A DNA stretch of 64,000 nt from Microlunatus soli. GTDB lineage: Bacteria > Actinomycetota > Actinomycetes > Propionibacteriales > Propionibacteriaceae. The stretch covers positions 1,116,001-1,180,000 of the forward strand of contig NZ_LT629772.1 of assembly GCF_900105385.1 (NCBI RefSeq), written 5' to 3'. Within the stretch, counting starts at the first letter, position 1. Each line of letters begins with the position of its first letter. The position numbers were made by a program, and so were the translations under genes. Below the pieces are notes generated by a model. It worked only from the letters and a program-made list of their open reading frames with translations. It ran no database searches and was not told where the DNA came from. Below, one piece after another: positions 24,624-33,521 of this stretch.

Positions 24624-26738
24624 TCAGGAACCCTGTGTCAGCCTGTCGGGCGCCGAGTCGAACTCCTCCGGCGGTAGGTCCTTCAGGTACTTGTTCATCG
24701 TGGGCCGCCAAAGGTCCGCACCGGCATCCCCACCGCCGGAGCCGCTGAGCTCGACGCCGGTCGACGGGACGGTGTAGCCCTTGAGCCCGTCGCTGCGATA
24801 GCTGGGCTTGCCCGCGATGAACGGCTTGCGAGAGGTGTCCTCGGCGATCATCGAAACCGTTGCGGCATTGGGGGTGTAGCCCGCGAACCAGACCGCCGCG
24901 TTGCTGTCGATGGTGCCGGTCTTGCCGGCCTGCGGCCGCTGATCGGCAGTCTGCGCCGGATTCCCGGTGCCGTCGGCGATCACGTGCGACAGCAAATCGT
25001 TGACGGCGTTGGCGACGTCGGCGCTGATCACTCGTTTGCAGTCGGCGTCCGGCGGGGTCAGCTCCTTGCCGTCGGCTGTGCTGATCTTGTCGACCATCAC
25101 CGGAGTGCACCGGATCCCACCGGAGGCGAAGGTCGCGTACGCAGTCGCCATCGACAACGGGTTCACCTCGGCCGTACCCAGGGTGAAAGACGGCTTGTCG
25201 GTGTAGGAACTGATCGGCGCCTCGGCGGTGTTGCTGGTCACGCCCAGCTTTTCGGTCATCTGCACCACGTTGCACATGCCGGCGTCGAGTTCGAGCGGGA
25301 CGAAGTAGTTGTTGACCGAGTTCTCCGCGGCCTTGATCATGTTCATCCGTCCGTTCACGCCGGTCGAGTTGCGGACCGTCCAACCGTTGATCGTCGAACT
25401 GCCGTCGCAGGTCTCAAAACTCCTGCCGTCGTAGGATTTCTCGACCGGCGCGTTGTAACGCCTGGTCATCGGGATCCCTTGCTCGAACGCGGCCGCCGCG
25501 GTGAACGCCTTGAAGGTCGAGCCTGCCTGGAAGCCGGTCGACCCGCCGAGATCCGGCGCCGCCGAGTAGTTGTAGTAGGTCTCGCCCTTGTCGGGTCCCA
25601 TCACCGAGTTGTTCTGTGCCATCGCCCTGATCTTGCCGGTCCCGGGCTCGACGATGTCGGTCACCGCGGTCAACGGATCGGTCGGCCCGATGATCTTGTC
25701 GATGGCCTTCTGCGCAGTCTTCTGTGCGGTCGGATCGATCGTGGTCCGGATGGTCAGCCCGCCGCGGTCGAGCCGATGTTCCCGTTCCTTGGCCGTCGCC
25801 CCCAGGCGGTCCGAGGCCAGCAGTGATCGTTTTGCATAGTCGCAGACGAACGGATACGTCGACGATGCGCAGCCACTGCTGATCGTCTTCACGGCGTCCC
25901 GGTCGAAGGGCGTCGCCTGAGCATTCTTGGCGTCGGCCTTGTCGATCACACCGAGCTGGGACATCCGGCTCAGGACGTAGTTGCGTCGTTGAACTCCTGC
26001 CTCTTCGTGGGCGACCGGATCGTAGGCGTCGGGGCTACGCACCAGCCCGGCCAGCATTGCCGCCTGCGGCAGAGTCAGCTCTGCTGCTGTGGTGTCGAAG
26101 TAGTGTTCTGCCGCAGCCTCGATCCCGTACGCTCCGCCGCCGAAGTAGGCGATGTTCAGATACCGTTCCAGGATCTGGTCCTTGGACAGCTTCTTCTCCA
26201 CCGACATCGCGTAGCGCAGCTCGGTGAGCTTGCGTTGGTAGCTGTCGTCGGTCGCCTTGGCGACCGCTCGTTGATCACCGTCCAGTGAAGCCTGGTTCAC
26301 CAGCACCTGCTTGACGTACTGCTGGGTCAGCGTCGATCCACCCTGCACCGTACTGCCGCTGGTCTGGTTGGCCAGGAACGCCCGCAAGGTGCCCTTGAGG
26401 TCGATCGCGCCGTGCGAGTAGAACTTGTCGTCCTCGATGGCGACCACCGCCCGCTGCATCACCGGAGCGATCTTGTCCAGCGGGACGTAGCTGCGATTCT
26501 GATCGTAGAAGTAGCCGATCACCTCACCGTCGGAGGCCAGCACCGTCGAGCGCTCGGCCTGCGCCGGCGCGTCGAGGGCCTTCGGCAGGGCTCCCAGATT
26601 GGCCTGAGCGGTCTTGGTTCCGGCGCCGGCGAGCGCCAGCGCCGGAAGCGCCAAGCCGGCCACCAGGCAGCCGGCCACGATCGACACCAGGACGAAGAGC
26701 AGCGCCGAAGCGGACACAGAGCGTTCACGGGTCGCCAT
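24624..26738 (-). CDS. Class A penicillin-binding protein (glycosyltransferase/transpeptidase)
   Basis: A protein of 704 residues with a membrane anchor near residues 10-40. The GT51 domain has the catalytic Glu in AIEDDKFYSHGAIDLKG and QGGSTLTQQYVKQVL. The penicillin-binding domain has STFKAF (SxxK), SVNNYF (SxN) and KTGTID (KTG). It polymerises and cross-links peptidoglycan outside the membrane. The ATG at 26738 is preferred to an upstream TTG at 26747. It is the second of two tandem paralogues 77 bp apart and lacks the C-terminal PASTA domain of its neighbour. Confidence 0.95.
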   Translation of the reverse strand: MATRERSVSASALLFVLVSIVAGCLVAGLALPALALAGAGTKTAQANLGALPKALDAPAQAERSTVLASDGEVIGYFYDQNRSYVPLDKIAPVMQRAVVAIEDDKFYSHGAIDLKGTLRAFLANQTSGSTVQGGSTLTQQYVKQVLVNQASLDGDQRAVAKATDDSYQRKLTELRYAMSVEKKLSKDQILERYLNIAYFGGGAYGIEAAAEHYFDTTAAELTLPQAAMLAGLVRSPDAYDPVAHEEAGVQRRNYVLSRMSQLGVIDKADAKNAQATPFDRDAVKTISSGCASSTYPFVCDYAKRSLLASDRLGATAKEREHRLDRGGLTIRTTIDPTAQKTAQKAIDKIIGPTDPLTAVTDIVEPGTGKIRAMAQNNSVMGPDKGETYYNYSAAPDLGGSTGFQAGSTFKAFTAAAAFEQGIPMTRRYNAPVEKSYDGRSFETCDGSSTINGWTVRNSTGVNGRMNMIKAAENSVNNYFVPLELDAGMCNVVQMTEKLGVTSNTAEAPISSYTDKPSFTLGTAEVNPLSMATAYATFASGGIRCTPVMVDKISTADGKELTPPDADCKRVISADVANAVNDLLSHVIADGTGNPAQTADQRPQAGKTGTIDSNAAVWFAGYTPNAATVSMIAEDTSRKPFIAGKPSYRSDGLKGYTVPSTGVELSGSGGGDAGADLWRPTMNKYLKDLPPEEFDSAPDRLTQGS

Positions 26739-26815
26739 GTCGGCCAAGACTAGGAATCGACTGGCTATGCGCTGCCTGTGTCCGCTCCGCGGACTCGTTC
26801 AGCAGACGTTCAAGA

Positions 26816-29215
26816 TCATCGATCGGGCTTGGCCGACGCACTCGACTTGGGCGTGTCGCTCTTGATGCTGGCTGGGCTCTTCGTCGGCGGCTTGCCTGAG
26901 GAGTAGACGGCCTTCACGGTCCCGTACTGGGCGATCTTGCCGCTGGCCGGTGAGAACCGGACGAACTTTCCCCGCGGCACGGTCGTGCTCGGTCGGGTGA
27001 CACGTCGGACGGTCAGTCCGGCTGCCTGCAGCTTCTTGATCGCGACGGTCGAGGACAGCCCGGCAACATCCGGCATTTCCACCGGTTTGCCGTGCACGAT
27101 GGCGTCGCTCGGTTCACCGAACGAGGTCTTCGGTTTGTCCGCCAGGTATTCGGTGACCGCCGGTTTCCAGATGCCGGGTCCCGCGTCGCCACCGCCCGAA
27201 CCGCTCAGATAGACGCCGGTCGACGGCACCGTGTAGCCCTTCAGGCCTTTGCTGCGATAGCCCGGTTTCGTCTTGTTGAACGGGGCTCTGGTGTTGTCGA
27301 CGGCGATCATCGCCGCTCCCGATACCTCCGGGGTGTAGCCCGCGAACCAGACCGCCGCGTTGCTGTCGATGGTGCCGGTCTTGCCGGCCTGCGGCCGATG
27401 ATCGGCGAGCCGGGCCTTGGTCGCCGAGCCGGTGCTGACCACACCGGAGAGCACCTTGCTGACGCCTCGCGCGACGTCGGGTGAGATCACCCGCTTGCAG
27501 TCGGCGCTCGGGGCGGCCAACTCCTTGCCGGCGGGCGTGGTGATCTTGGAAATGATGATCGGATTGCAATGGATTCCGCCCGAGGCGAGCGTGGCGTACG
27601 CCTCCGACATCGACATCGGGCTGACCTCGACCGTGCCCAGGGTGAAGGACGGCTTGTCGTCGTAGGAGTTGATCGGCGCGCTCTCCACACTGCTCTGTGC
27701 ACCGAGTCGGGACGCCATCCGGGTGACGTCGCACATCCCGGTGGCCAACTCGAGCTGGACGAAGTAGGTGTTCACCGACCAGGCGGCCGCCTTGGCCAGG
27801 TTCATCTTGCCGTTCACGCCGGTGGAGTTGGTCACCTTCCAGTCGCCGTTCACGCTGGTCCTGCGTTGACAGCTGTCGAAATGGCGGCCGCTGAAGTTCA
27901 TCGTCTTCTTGGCGTTGTAGGTCTTGGCGATCGGGATCCCGTCCTGCAGCGCCGCAGCCGCGGTGAACGCCTTGAACGTGGATCCGGCCTGGAACCCCTG
28001 TCCGCCGCCCATCGACTGCGGGACCGAGTAGTTGAAATAGGTCTCGCCCTTGCCGGCATCGTCACCCATCACCGGACGGCTCTGTGCCATCGCCACGATC
28101 AGTCCGGTCCCGGGCTGGATCATGTCCATGGTGGAGATCAACGGATCCTTCGGCCCGATCATCTTGCTGACCGAGCGCTGCGCCATGTCCTGGGTCTTGG
28201 GATCGATCGCGGTCCGGACGGTGAGACCGCCGCGGTCGATCACCTTCTCGCGTTCTTCCTTGGTGTCCCCCAGGCTCGGCGTTGCCAGCAACGACCGCCG
28301 TACGTAGTCACACAGGAACGGATAGTCGGTGTCCACGCAGCCGGTGCGGACCTGGGTGACCTTGGTCGGATGGAAGCCGGTCTTGATCGCCGCGTCGGCG
28401 GCCGACCGTGTCACTTCCTTCAACGCGGCCATCCGATCGAGCACCTCGTTGCGACGATCGAGCCCGGCCTGTCGGTGCTGGACCGGGTTGTAGGCGTCCG
28501 GGCTCTGCACCAGCCCGGCCAACATCGCCGCCTGCGGCAGCGTCAACTTCGCCGCGCTGGTGTTGAAGTAGTGCCGGGCCGCGGCTTCGACGCCGTAGGC
28601 ACCGTCACCGAAGTAGGCGAGGTTGAGATAGCGCTCCAGGATCTGGTCCTTGGAGAGCTTCTTCTCCAGCGCGATCGCATACCGAAGCTCGGTGATCTTG
28701 CGGTCATAGGTGGTGGCCTGGGCATCCTTGACGGCCTGCTCGTCACCGGCCAAGGTCGCCTCGTTGACCAGCACCATCTTGACGTACTGCTGGGTGATGC
28801 TGGACCCGCCCTGGACCGTGCCGCCCGCGGCCTGATTGCTGACGAAGGCGCGCAGCGTGCCCTTCAGGTCGAAGGCCCCGTGCTCGTAGAAGCGGTGATC
28901 CTCGATCGACAGCAGCGCCCGGCGCATCACCGGCGCGACCTTGTCCAGCGAGACATAGATCCGGTTCTCGTCGTAGAAGTAGGCCAGCACGTCGCCGTGC
29001 ACGTCCAACACCTTGCTGCGCTGAGCCTGTGGAGGCAGCGTCAGGTTGGTGGGAACCCGACTCAGCTGGCTGTTCGCGGCGCGGGCACCGAAACCGGAGG
29101 CTGCCGCGAACGGGATCACCAGAGCCGCCACCAGCAGCCCGCACAGCACGCTCACAACCAGGAACATCGCGCCGGCACCGGTGACGGTGACGAATCGCTT
29201 GAGGCCGTGAACCAT
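26816..29215 (-). CDS. Class A penicillin-binding protein with PASTA domain
   Basis: A protein of 799 residues with the same order as its neighbour: N-terminal anchor, GT51 (LLSIEDHRFYEHGAFDLKG, QGGSSITQQYVKMVL), then transpeptidase motifs STFKAF, SVNTYF and KTGTID. After about residue 705 it adds one PASTA domain (MPDVAGLSSTVAIKKLQAAG) and a Lys/Ser/Pro-rich tail. PASTA domains bind muropeptide or lipid II. The architecture resembles PonA1/PonA2 of other actinobacteria. Long stretches are nearly identical to the paralogue, for example around the KTGTID region. Confidence 0.95.
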   Translation of the reverse strand: MVHGLKRFVTVTGAGAMFLVVSVLCGLLVAALVIPFAAASGFGARAANSQLSRVPTNLTLPPQAQRSKVLDVHGDVLAYFYDENRIYVSLDKVAPVMRRALLSIEDHRFYEHGAFDLKGTLRAFVSNQAAGGTVQGGSSITQQYVKMVLVNEATLAGDEQAVKDAQATTYDRKITELRYAIALEKKLSKDQILERYLNLAYFGDGAYGVEAAARHYFNTSAAKLTLPQAAMLAGLVQSPDAYNPVQHRQAGLDRRNEVLDRMAALKEVTRSAADAAIKTGFHPTKVTQVRTGCVDTDYPFLCDYVRRSLLATPSLGDTKEEREKVIDRGGLTVRTAIDPKTQDMAQRSVSKMIGPKDPLISTMDMIQPGTGLIVAMAQSRPVMGDDAGKGETYFNYSVPQSMGGGQGFQAGSTFKAFTAAAALQDGIPIAKTYNAKKTMNFSGRHFDSCQRRTSVNGDWKVTNSTGVNGKMNLAKAAAWSVNTYFVQLELATGMCDVTRMASRLGAQSSVESAPINSYDDKPSFTLGTVEVSPMSMSEAYATLASGGIHCNPIIISKITTPAGKELAAPSADCKRVISPDVARGVSKVLSGVVSTGSATKARLADHRPQAGKTGTIDSNAAVWFAGYTPEVSGAAMIAVDNTRAPFNKTKPGYRSKGLKGYTVPSTGVYLSGSGGGDAGPGIWKPAVTEYLADKPKTSFGEPSDAIVHGKPVEMPDVAGLSSTVAIKKLQAAGLTVRRVTRPSTTVPRGKFVRFSPASGKIAQYGTVKAVYSSGKPPTKSPASIKSDTPKSSASAKPDR

Positions 29216-29289
29216 GCGTTCGAGACTACGTGAAGACCCCTATAACGTCTTCTATCGGGACCCGGCCCGGCGGCACCCTTGGACGATGT

Positions 29290-30702
29290 TCAGCGGATGT
29301 GGAGCCGGTGCATGGCTCGCAAACTCCTGGCCAACAGGCGGCTGTACTGCTCGCCCGACAGACCGGCCACCGGGTCGAAGCCGACCAGTCGCTGATCGGC
29401 GACGATCTGGCTCTGGGTGTAGGTCAGCAGGCCCGCCGCACCATGCCGGCGACCGGTGCCGGACCGCTTGCGGCCGCCGACCGGCGCTGCGGAGCCGTAG
29501 CCGGCGGCGTACCCCTCGTTGATGTTCACCATCCCGGTCTCCAACTGCTCGGCCACCGCCCTGGCGCGCCGCCGGTCCCGGCCGAAGACCGCCGCGTTCA
29601 ACCCGTACGGGCTGTCGTTGGCCAGCCGGACCGCCTCGGCGTCGTTATCGACGGCGGTCACGGTGACGACCGGCCCGAAGACCTCGGACCGATTGATCTC
29701 GGCATCAGGTGCGGTCGCGGTGAGCACGGTCGGCTCGTAGAACCGCGGGCCCAGATCGGGACGTGGCCGACCGCCGGTCTCGGGCCGGGCGCCGGCGCTG
29801 ATCGCGCGCCCGACCAGGCCGCTGACCCGTTCCAGATGCTCGGTCGAGATCAACGCTCCCAGGTCCGAGGTGTAGTCCAGGCCGTTGCCCAGCCGCAGCA
29901 TCCTGGTGGCGGTGACGAAGCGGCGCAGGAAGTCGTCGTGGATGGTCCGGTCGACGTAGATCCGCTCCACCCCGATGCAGAGTTGGCCGGCATTGGAGAA
30001 GCAGGCCCGCAGTGCGGCTGGGACCGTGCGATCCAGATCGGCGTCGCCGAGCACGATCATCGGGTTCTTCCCGCCGAGTTCGAGATTGCAACCGATCACC
30101 CGCTGCGCGCAGCGTTCGGCGATCCGCACTCCGGCCGCTGTGGAGCCGGTGAACGAGACGTAGTCCGCACCGTCGATCAGGTCGTCCCCGACGTCGGCCG
30201 GCTCGCCCAGCACGGGCTGCCACAACCGAGGATCGACCCCCGACTGCAGCGCGAGATCGCGCAGCAGCAGCGAGGATCGGGTCGTCTTGGAGTCGGGCTT
30301 GTGAACGACAGCGTTGCCGGCCAGCAGGGCCGGAACCACGTCGGCGGCCAGCGCGAACGGATAGTTCCACGGCGTGATCATCGCGACCACGCCGCGCGGA
30401 CGAGCGTACTCACGGGTCCGGGTGAGACCCGGCAGCGCGCCAGGTCGCCGCTGCGGCCGGAGCAACCGCGGCCCGGACCTGGCGTAGTAACCGATCGAGG
30501 AGACGGCATCCAGGAACTCCTCACTGGCATGCAGCCGCGCCTTCCCGGTCTCGGTCTGGATCACGTCCAGGATCTCGGACCGCCGGTCGAGCAGCAGATC
30601 ACGCAACCGCAGGAACGGGATCGCCCGCGTCGCCGGTTCGAGGGCCGCCCACCCCGGCTGCGCGGCCCGCGCCGCAGCAAAAGCGGCCGTCGTGTCGTTC
30701 AT
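29290..30702 (-). CDS. Aldehyde dehydrogenase, succinate-semialdehyde dehydrogenase-like
   Basis: A protein of 470 residues of the NAD(P)-dependent aldehyde dehydrogenase family. Motifs are ITPWNYPFALAADVVPALLAGNAVVHKPD, FTGSTAAG, the general-base Glu in LELGGKNP and the nucleophile Cys in NAGQLC (landmarks only). It most resembles GabD2-type enzymes, though the aldehyde is not proved. The ATG at 30702 suits the family; the much longer open frame upstream overlaps mshA on the other strand and is not coding. It is divergent from mshA with 75 bp between. Confidence 0.9.
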   Translation of the reverse strand: MNDTTAAFAAARAAQPGWAALEPATRAIPFLRLRDLLLDRRSEILDVIQTETGKARLHASEEFLDAVSSIGYYARSGPRLLRPQRRPGALPGLTRTREYARPRGVVAMITPWNYPFALAADVVPALLAGNAVVHKPDSKTTRSSLLLRDLALQSGVDPRLWQPVLGEPADVGDDLIDGADYVSFTGSTAAGVRIAERCAQRVIGCNLELGGKNPMIVLGDADLDRTVPAALRACFSNAGQLCIGVERIYVDRTIHDDFLRRFVTATRMLRLGNGLDYTSDLGALISTEHLERVSGLVGRAISAGARPETGGRPRPDLGPRFYEPTVLTATAPDAEINRSEVFGPVVTVTAVDNDAEAVRLANDSPYGLNAAVFGRDRRRARAVAEQLETGMVNINEGYAAGYGSAAPVGGRKRSGTGRRHGAAGLLTYTQSQIVADQRLVGFDPVAGLSGEQYSRLLARSLRAMHRLHIR

Positions 30703-30777
30703 GCTCCGACCGTAGCCCGTCGCTCGGACCACGGCCCCCGGAATGGGCCAGATGGCCGCCGGGGCAGGATAGGGCTC

Positions 30778-32028
30778 ATGACCGGACACCTGCCGAGCAG
30801 ACCGAGCCCTGCCCGGGTCGCGATGCTCAGCATGCACACCTCGCCGCTGGACACTCCGGGTGTCGGCGACGCCGGCGGACTGAACGTGTACGTCGCCGAG
30901 CTCGCCCACCGACTCGGGGCTCGTGGTGTGGAGGTCGACGTCTTCACCCGACGACGGGACGCCGACTCCGCCGAGATCACCGAGGTCAGCGACGGCTACC
31001 GGGTGATCCAGGTCGCTGCCGGGCCGGTCGCGCCGGTCGCCAAGGAGGAGCTTCCCACTCTGGTGCCGGAGTTCGCAGCCGGCATCCTGGACGGCTACGG
31101 CGATCGGGAATGGGACGTGCTGCACGGCCACTACTGGCTGTCCGGGATGGCCGGGATGATCATGGCCGAACGGCTCCGGGTGCCGCTGGTGCAGACCATG
31201 CACACGATGGCTCGGGTCAAGAACAGCAACCGGGCCGATGATCATCTGACCGAGCCCAGTGTCCGCGAGCACGGTGAGGCCGAGATCGTTGCCCGGGCAG
31301 CGATCCTGACGGCGAACACTCCGGACGAGGGCGAGGAGTTGAGCCACCACTACGGCGCCCGTGATGATCAACTCGCGATCGTGCCGCCCGGCGTCGATCT
31401 GGAGATCTTCCACCCCTGTGACCAGATCCAATCCCGAGAGCGACACGGCATCGGCCAGGATGCGAAGATCGTCTTGTTCGTCGGCCGGCTGCAGCCGTTG
31501 AAGGCGCCGGATGTGTTGATCGACGCGGTCGCGGAGTTGATCAAGCGTCGACCCGAGCTCCGGGAGACGTTGAAGTTGGTGATCATCGGTAGTCCGAGCG
31601 GACCGCAGAGCACCTGGGCCGATGCATTGCCGGAGGCTATCCGTGATCATGGTCTGGACGAGCAGATCATCGTCCGTCCGCACTCCCCCCGACCCGAGTT
31701 GTTCCGTTGGTACTGCGTCGCCGACGTGGTGGGAGTGCCGTCCTACAACGAGTCCTTCGGGCTGGTCGCGTTGGAGGCCCAGGCGTGTGGTCGACCTGTT
31801 GTGGCGACCGACGTCGGTGGGCTGCGGCACGCTGTGCGCGACGGCGAGACCGGATTGCTGGTGGCCGGGCACGACCCGTCGCGGTGGGCCGATGCCCTGG
31901 AGGAATTGATCGATGACCCTGCCCGGTCCCGTGATCTTGGTCGCAACGGTGCCCTGCACGCCGCTCGGTTCAGCTGGGACAACACCGCGGCAGCAAGTCT
32001 GGCCGCGTATGCGCGGGCTCTCCACTGA
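30778..32028 (+). CDS. mshA: D-inositol-3-phosphate glycosyltransferase
   Basis: A GT-B family 4 glycosyltransferase of 416 residues. It carries the MshA hallmarks VAMLSMHTSPLDTPG and GDAGGLNVYVAELAHRLGARG at the N-terminus, HGHYWLSG, MHTMARVKN, LFVGRLQPLKAPD and PSYNESFGLVALEAQACG. MshA transfers GlcNAc from UDP-GlcNAc to inositol-3-phosphate, the first step of mycothiol synthesis. The start follows a weak AGGG. Mycothiol would also serve the DinB-fold protein at 20462. Other msh genes are not in the window. Confidence 0.92.
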   Translation: MTGHLPSRPSPARVAMLSMHTSPLDTPGVGDAGGLNVYVAELAHRLGARGVEVDVFTRRRDADSAEITEVSDGYRVIQVAAGPVAPVAKEELPTLVPEFAAGILDGYGDREWDVLHGHYWLSGMAGMIMAERLRVPLVQTMHTMARVKNSNRADDHLTEPSVREHGEAEIVARAAILTANTPDEGEELSHHYGARDDQLAIVPPGVDLEIFHPCDQIQSRERHGIGQDAKIVLFVGRLQPLKAPDVLIDAVAELIKRRPELRETLKLVIIGSPSGPQSTWADALPEAIRDHGLDEQIIVRPHSPRPELFRWYCVADVVGVPSYNESFGLVALEAQACGRPVVATDVGGLRHAVRDGETGLLVAGHDPSRWADALEELIDDPARSRDLGRNGALHAARFSWDNTAAASLAAYARALH

Positions 32029-32036
32029 GAGAGAAG

Positions 32037-32071
32037 TTTGTATCAAGACTGTATTGACTCAATGATACAAA
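32037..32071. promoter_or_regulatory. Inverted repeat, likely YtrA-type operator
   Basis: TTTGTATCA (32037-32045) is perfectly inverted as TGATACAAA (32063-32071) with a 17-base spacer containing TTGACT. It lies 18 bp before the membrane gene that is coupled to the GntR/YtrA regulator. Autoregulation is the usual arrangement for that family; binding here is inference. Confidence 0.65.
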
Positions 32072-32088
32072 GGTGACACATTGAGGAG

Positions 32089-32979
32089 ATGGACCGGATG
32101 GCCATCTTCGCGTTCACGACCCTCGCGGCGATCTTCGCCGTCGTCGGGATCGTGCACCGTTTCGTGCCGCAGACGCCGTTCCTTCCCGACTCGCGGCTGA
32201 GGAACATGCCGAGTACGCCGGAGATCCTGGGGCGGGTCGGGTTGGCCCGTCGGCGTCAGGTCTGGTGGGCGTCGGTCGGAGCGTTGTGTGGTCTCGTCCT
32301 CGGCGCGCTTCTGCTGGTCGGCAGCAAGTCGGTGATCCCGGACGCAGGTTGGCGACCGGAGATGTCGCTGATCTGGGTGGGATTGTTCGGCTGGGTGGCA
32401 GGCACCGTGGCCAACCTCGTCCGAAATGGATACGCCTTCAGCGACCATGCAGGCGTCCGCGTCGCACATTCCTCGGCAATGACCGTCCGATCGGTGGTTG
32501 GCCTGCCGGCCATGATCATCTGCCACCTGGCAGTCAGCCTCTCGGTCGCCCTCGTGATCTGGGTGACCATCGCGGCCCACGGGCGTTCGAGTGTGGACTA
32601 TCCCTACTCACAGTTCGGCGACATCTGGACTCTGATGACGATGACCGTCCTCCTCGTCGTCGTTGCCCATTCCCTTGGGACGAGGGTGATCCGACTTCCC
32701 AGCTCGGCGAGTACCTCACTGGAACTCGCCTGGGATGCGGCATTGAAGAGAGCCGTCGTTCAAGACCTCTTTACCAAGGCGGTAATAGCTGCCGGCATCA
32801 CTGCGCTCATGGCTGGCACCAATTCGCCCATCCGCCCTGTCCCGGCACAGTATCTCCTGATGTTCGCAAGCATCACCCTGGTGATCACGGCACACATCCT
32901 GCTCGCCCGTTCCGGCCGCCCCGCAGGCGCCATGATGTCGCCGGCACCCAGGGCCGCAGACGAGTCGGTGCGTCACTGA
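32089..32979 (+). CDS. Multi-pass membrane protein partner of a YtrA regulator
   Basis: A protein of 296 residues with about seven membrane segments (around residues 5-25, 58-78, 92-110, 140-162, 178-196, 225-242 and 252-272). I do not recognise the family with confidence. It is not an ABC component by motif. Its TGA overlaps the ATG of the GntR gene (TGATG), a coupling often seen between YtrA-type repressors and membrane proteins that respond to cell-envelope stress. The next gene and the operator upstream support a self-controlled two-gene operon. Confidence 0.72.
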   Translation: MDRMAIFAFTTLAAIFAVVGIVHRFVPQTPFLPDSRLRNMPSTPEILGRVGLARRRQVWWASVGALCGLVLGALLLVGSKSVIPDAGWRPEMSLIWVGLFGWVAGTVANLVRNGYAFSDHAGVRVAHSSAMTVRSVVGLPAMIICHLAVSLSVALVIWVTIAAHGRSSVDYPYSQFGDIWTLMTMTVLLVVVAHSLGTRVIRLPSSASTSLELAWDAALKRAVVQDLFTKAVIAAGITALMAGTNSPIRPVPAQYLLMFASITLVITAHILLARSGRPAGAMMSPAPRAADESVRH

Positions 32980-33359
32980 TGCTGCTGATCGATTCTCAGT
33001 CGCCGGTGCCGCCGTTCGTTCAGCTCAAGGAGCAGCTCAGGGCGCAGATCCGGGCCGGTGAGCTCGCCCCGGGCACCCGGCTCCCGACGGTGCGCAAACT
33101 GGCATCCGATCTGGCGATCGCACCGAACACGGTGGCCCGGGCCTATCGGGAGCTGGAGGCGGAGAAGTTGATCATCACCCGCGGCCGACACGGCACCCAG
33201 GTCGCCGACGCGACACCCGATGATCCCGATGCGGCGGCGACCGCATCCTGGTTCGCGCAACGAATGCGCCGGCTCGGCGTCACACCATCCGAGGCGGTCC
33301 GGTTGGTCAACGAAGCGTTCGGTGCCGATGATCATCCGGCGACCGATTCGAGCACCTGA
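32979..33359 (+). CDS. GntR-family regulator, YtrA subfamily
   Basis: A protein of 126 residues: an N-terminal winged helix (VQLKEQLRAQIRAGELAPGTRLP, LASDLAIAPNTVARAYRELE; landmarks only) and a short C-terminal region of about 45 residues, which is the size class of YtrA members with no large effector domain. It presumably represses its own two-gene operon via the inverted repeat at 32037-32071. Confidence 0.9.
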   Translation: MLLIDSQSPVPPFVQLKEQLRAQIRAGELAPGTRLPTVRKLASDLAIAPNTVARAYRELEAEKLIITRGRHGTQVADATPDDPDAAATASWFAQRMRRLGVTPSEAVRLVNEAFGADDHPATDSST

Positions 33360-33521
33360 CGAGCTGCACACCCAGAGCAGAGCAACCTGACTCTCGGCGT
33401 GGACGATCGTGGTCGAGTGATCCCCAGCACCAGCGTGTATACGTTTACCAAAACGACCCGTACTCCTTCTATCCTGTCGGGTCCACGTTGACTTCTGCCC
33501 GCACGACCACGGAGAAACCCC

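Noticed and set aside
29230-32028. Very long plus-strand frame covering the aldehyde dehydrogenase and mshA
   Set aside because: Only the part from 30778 has the MshA protein; the first 1.5 kb is antisense to a clear aldehyde dehydrogenase and has no protein-like content.
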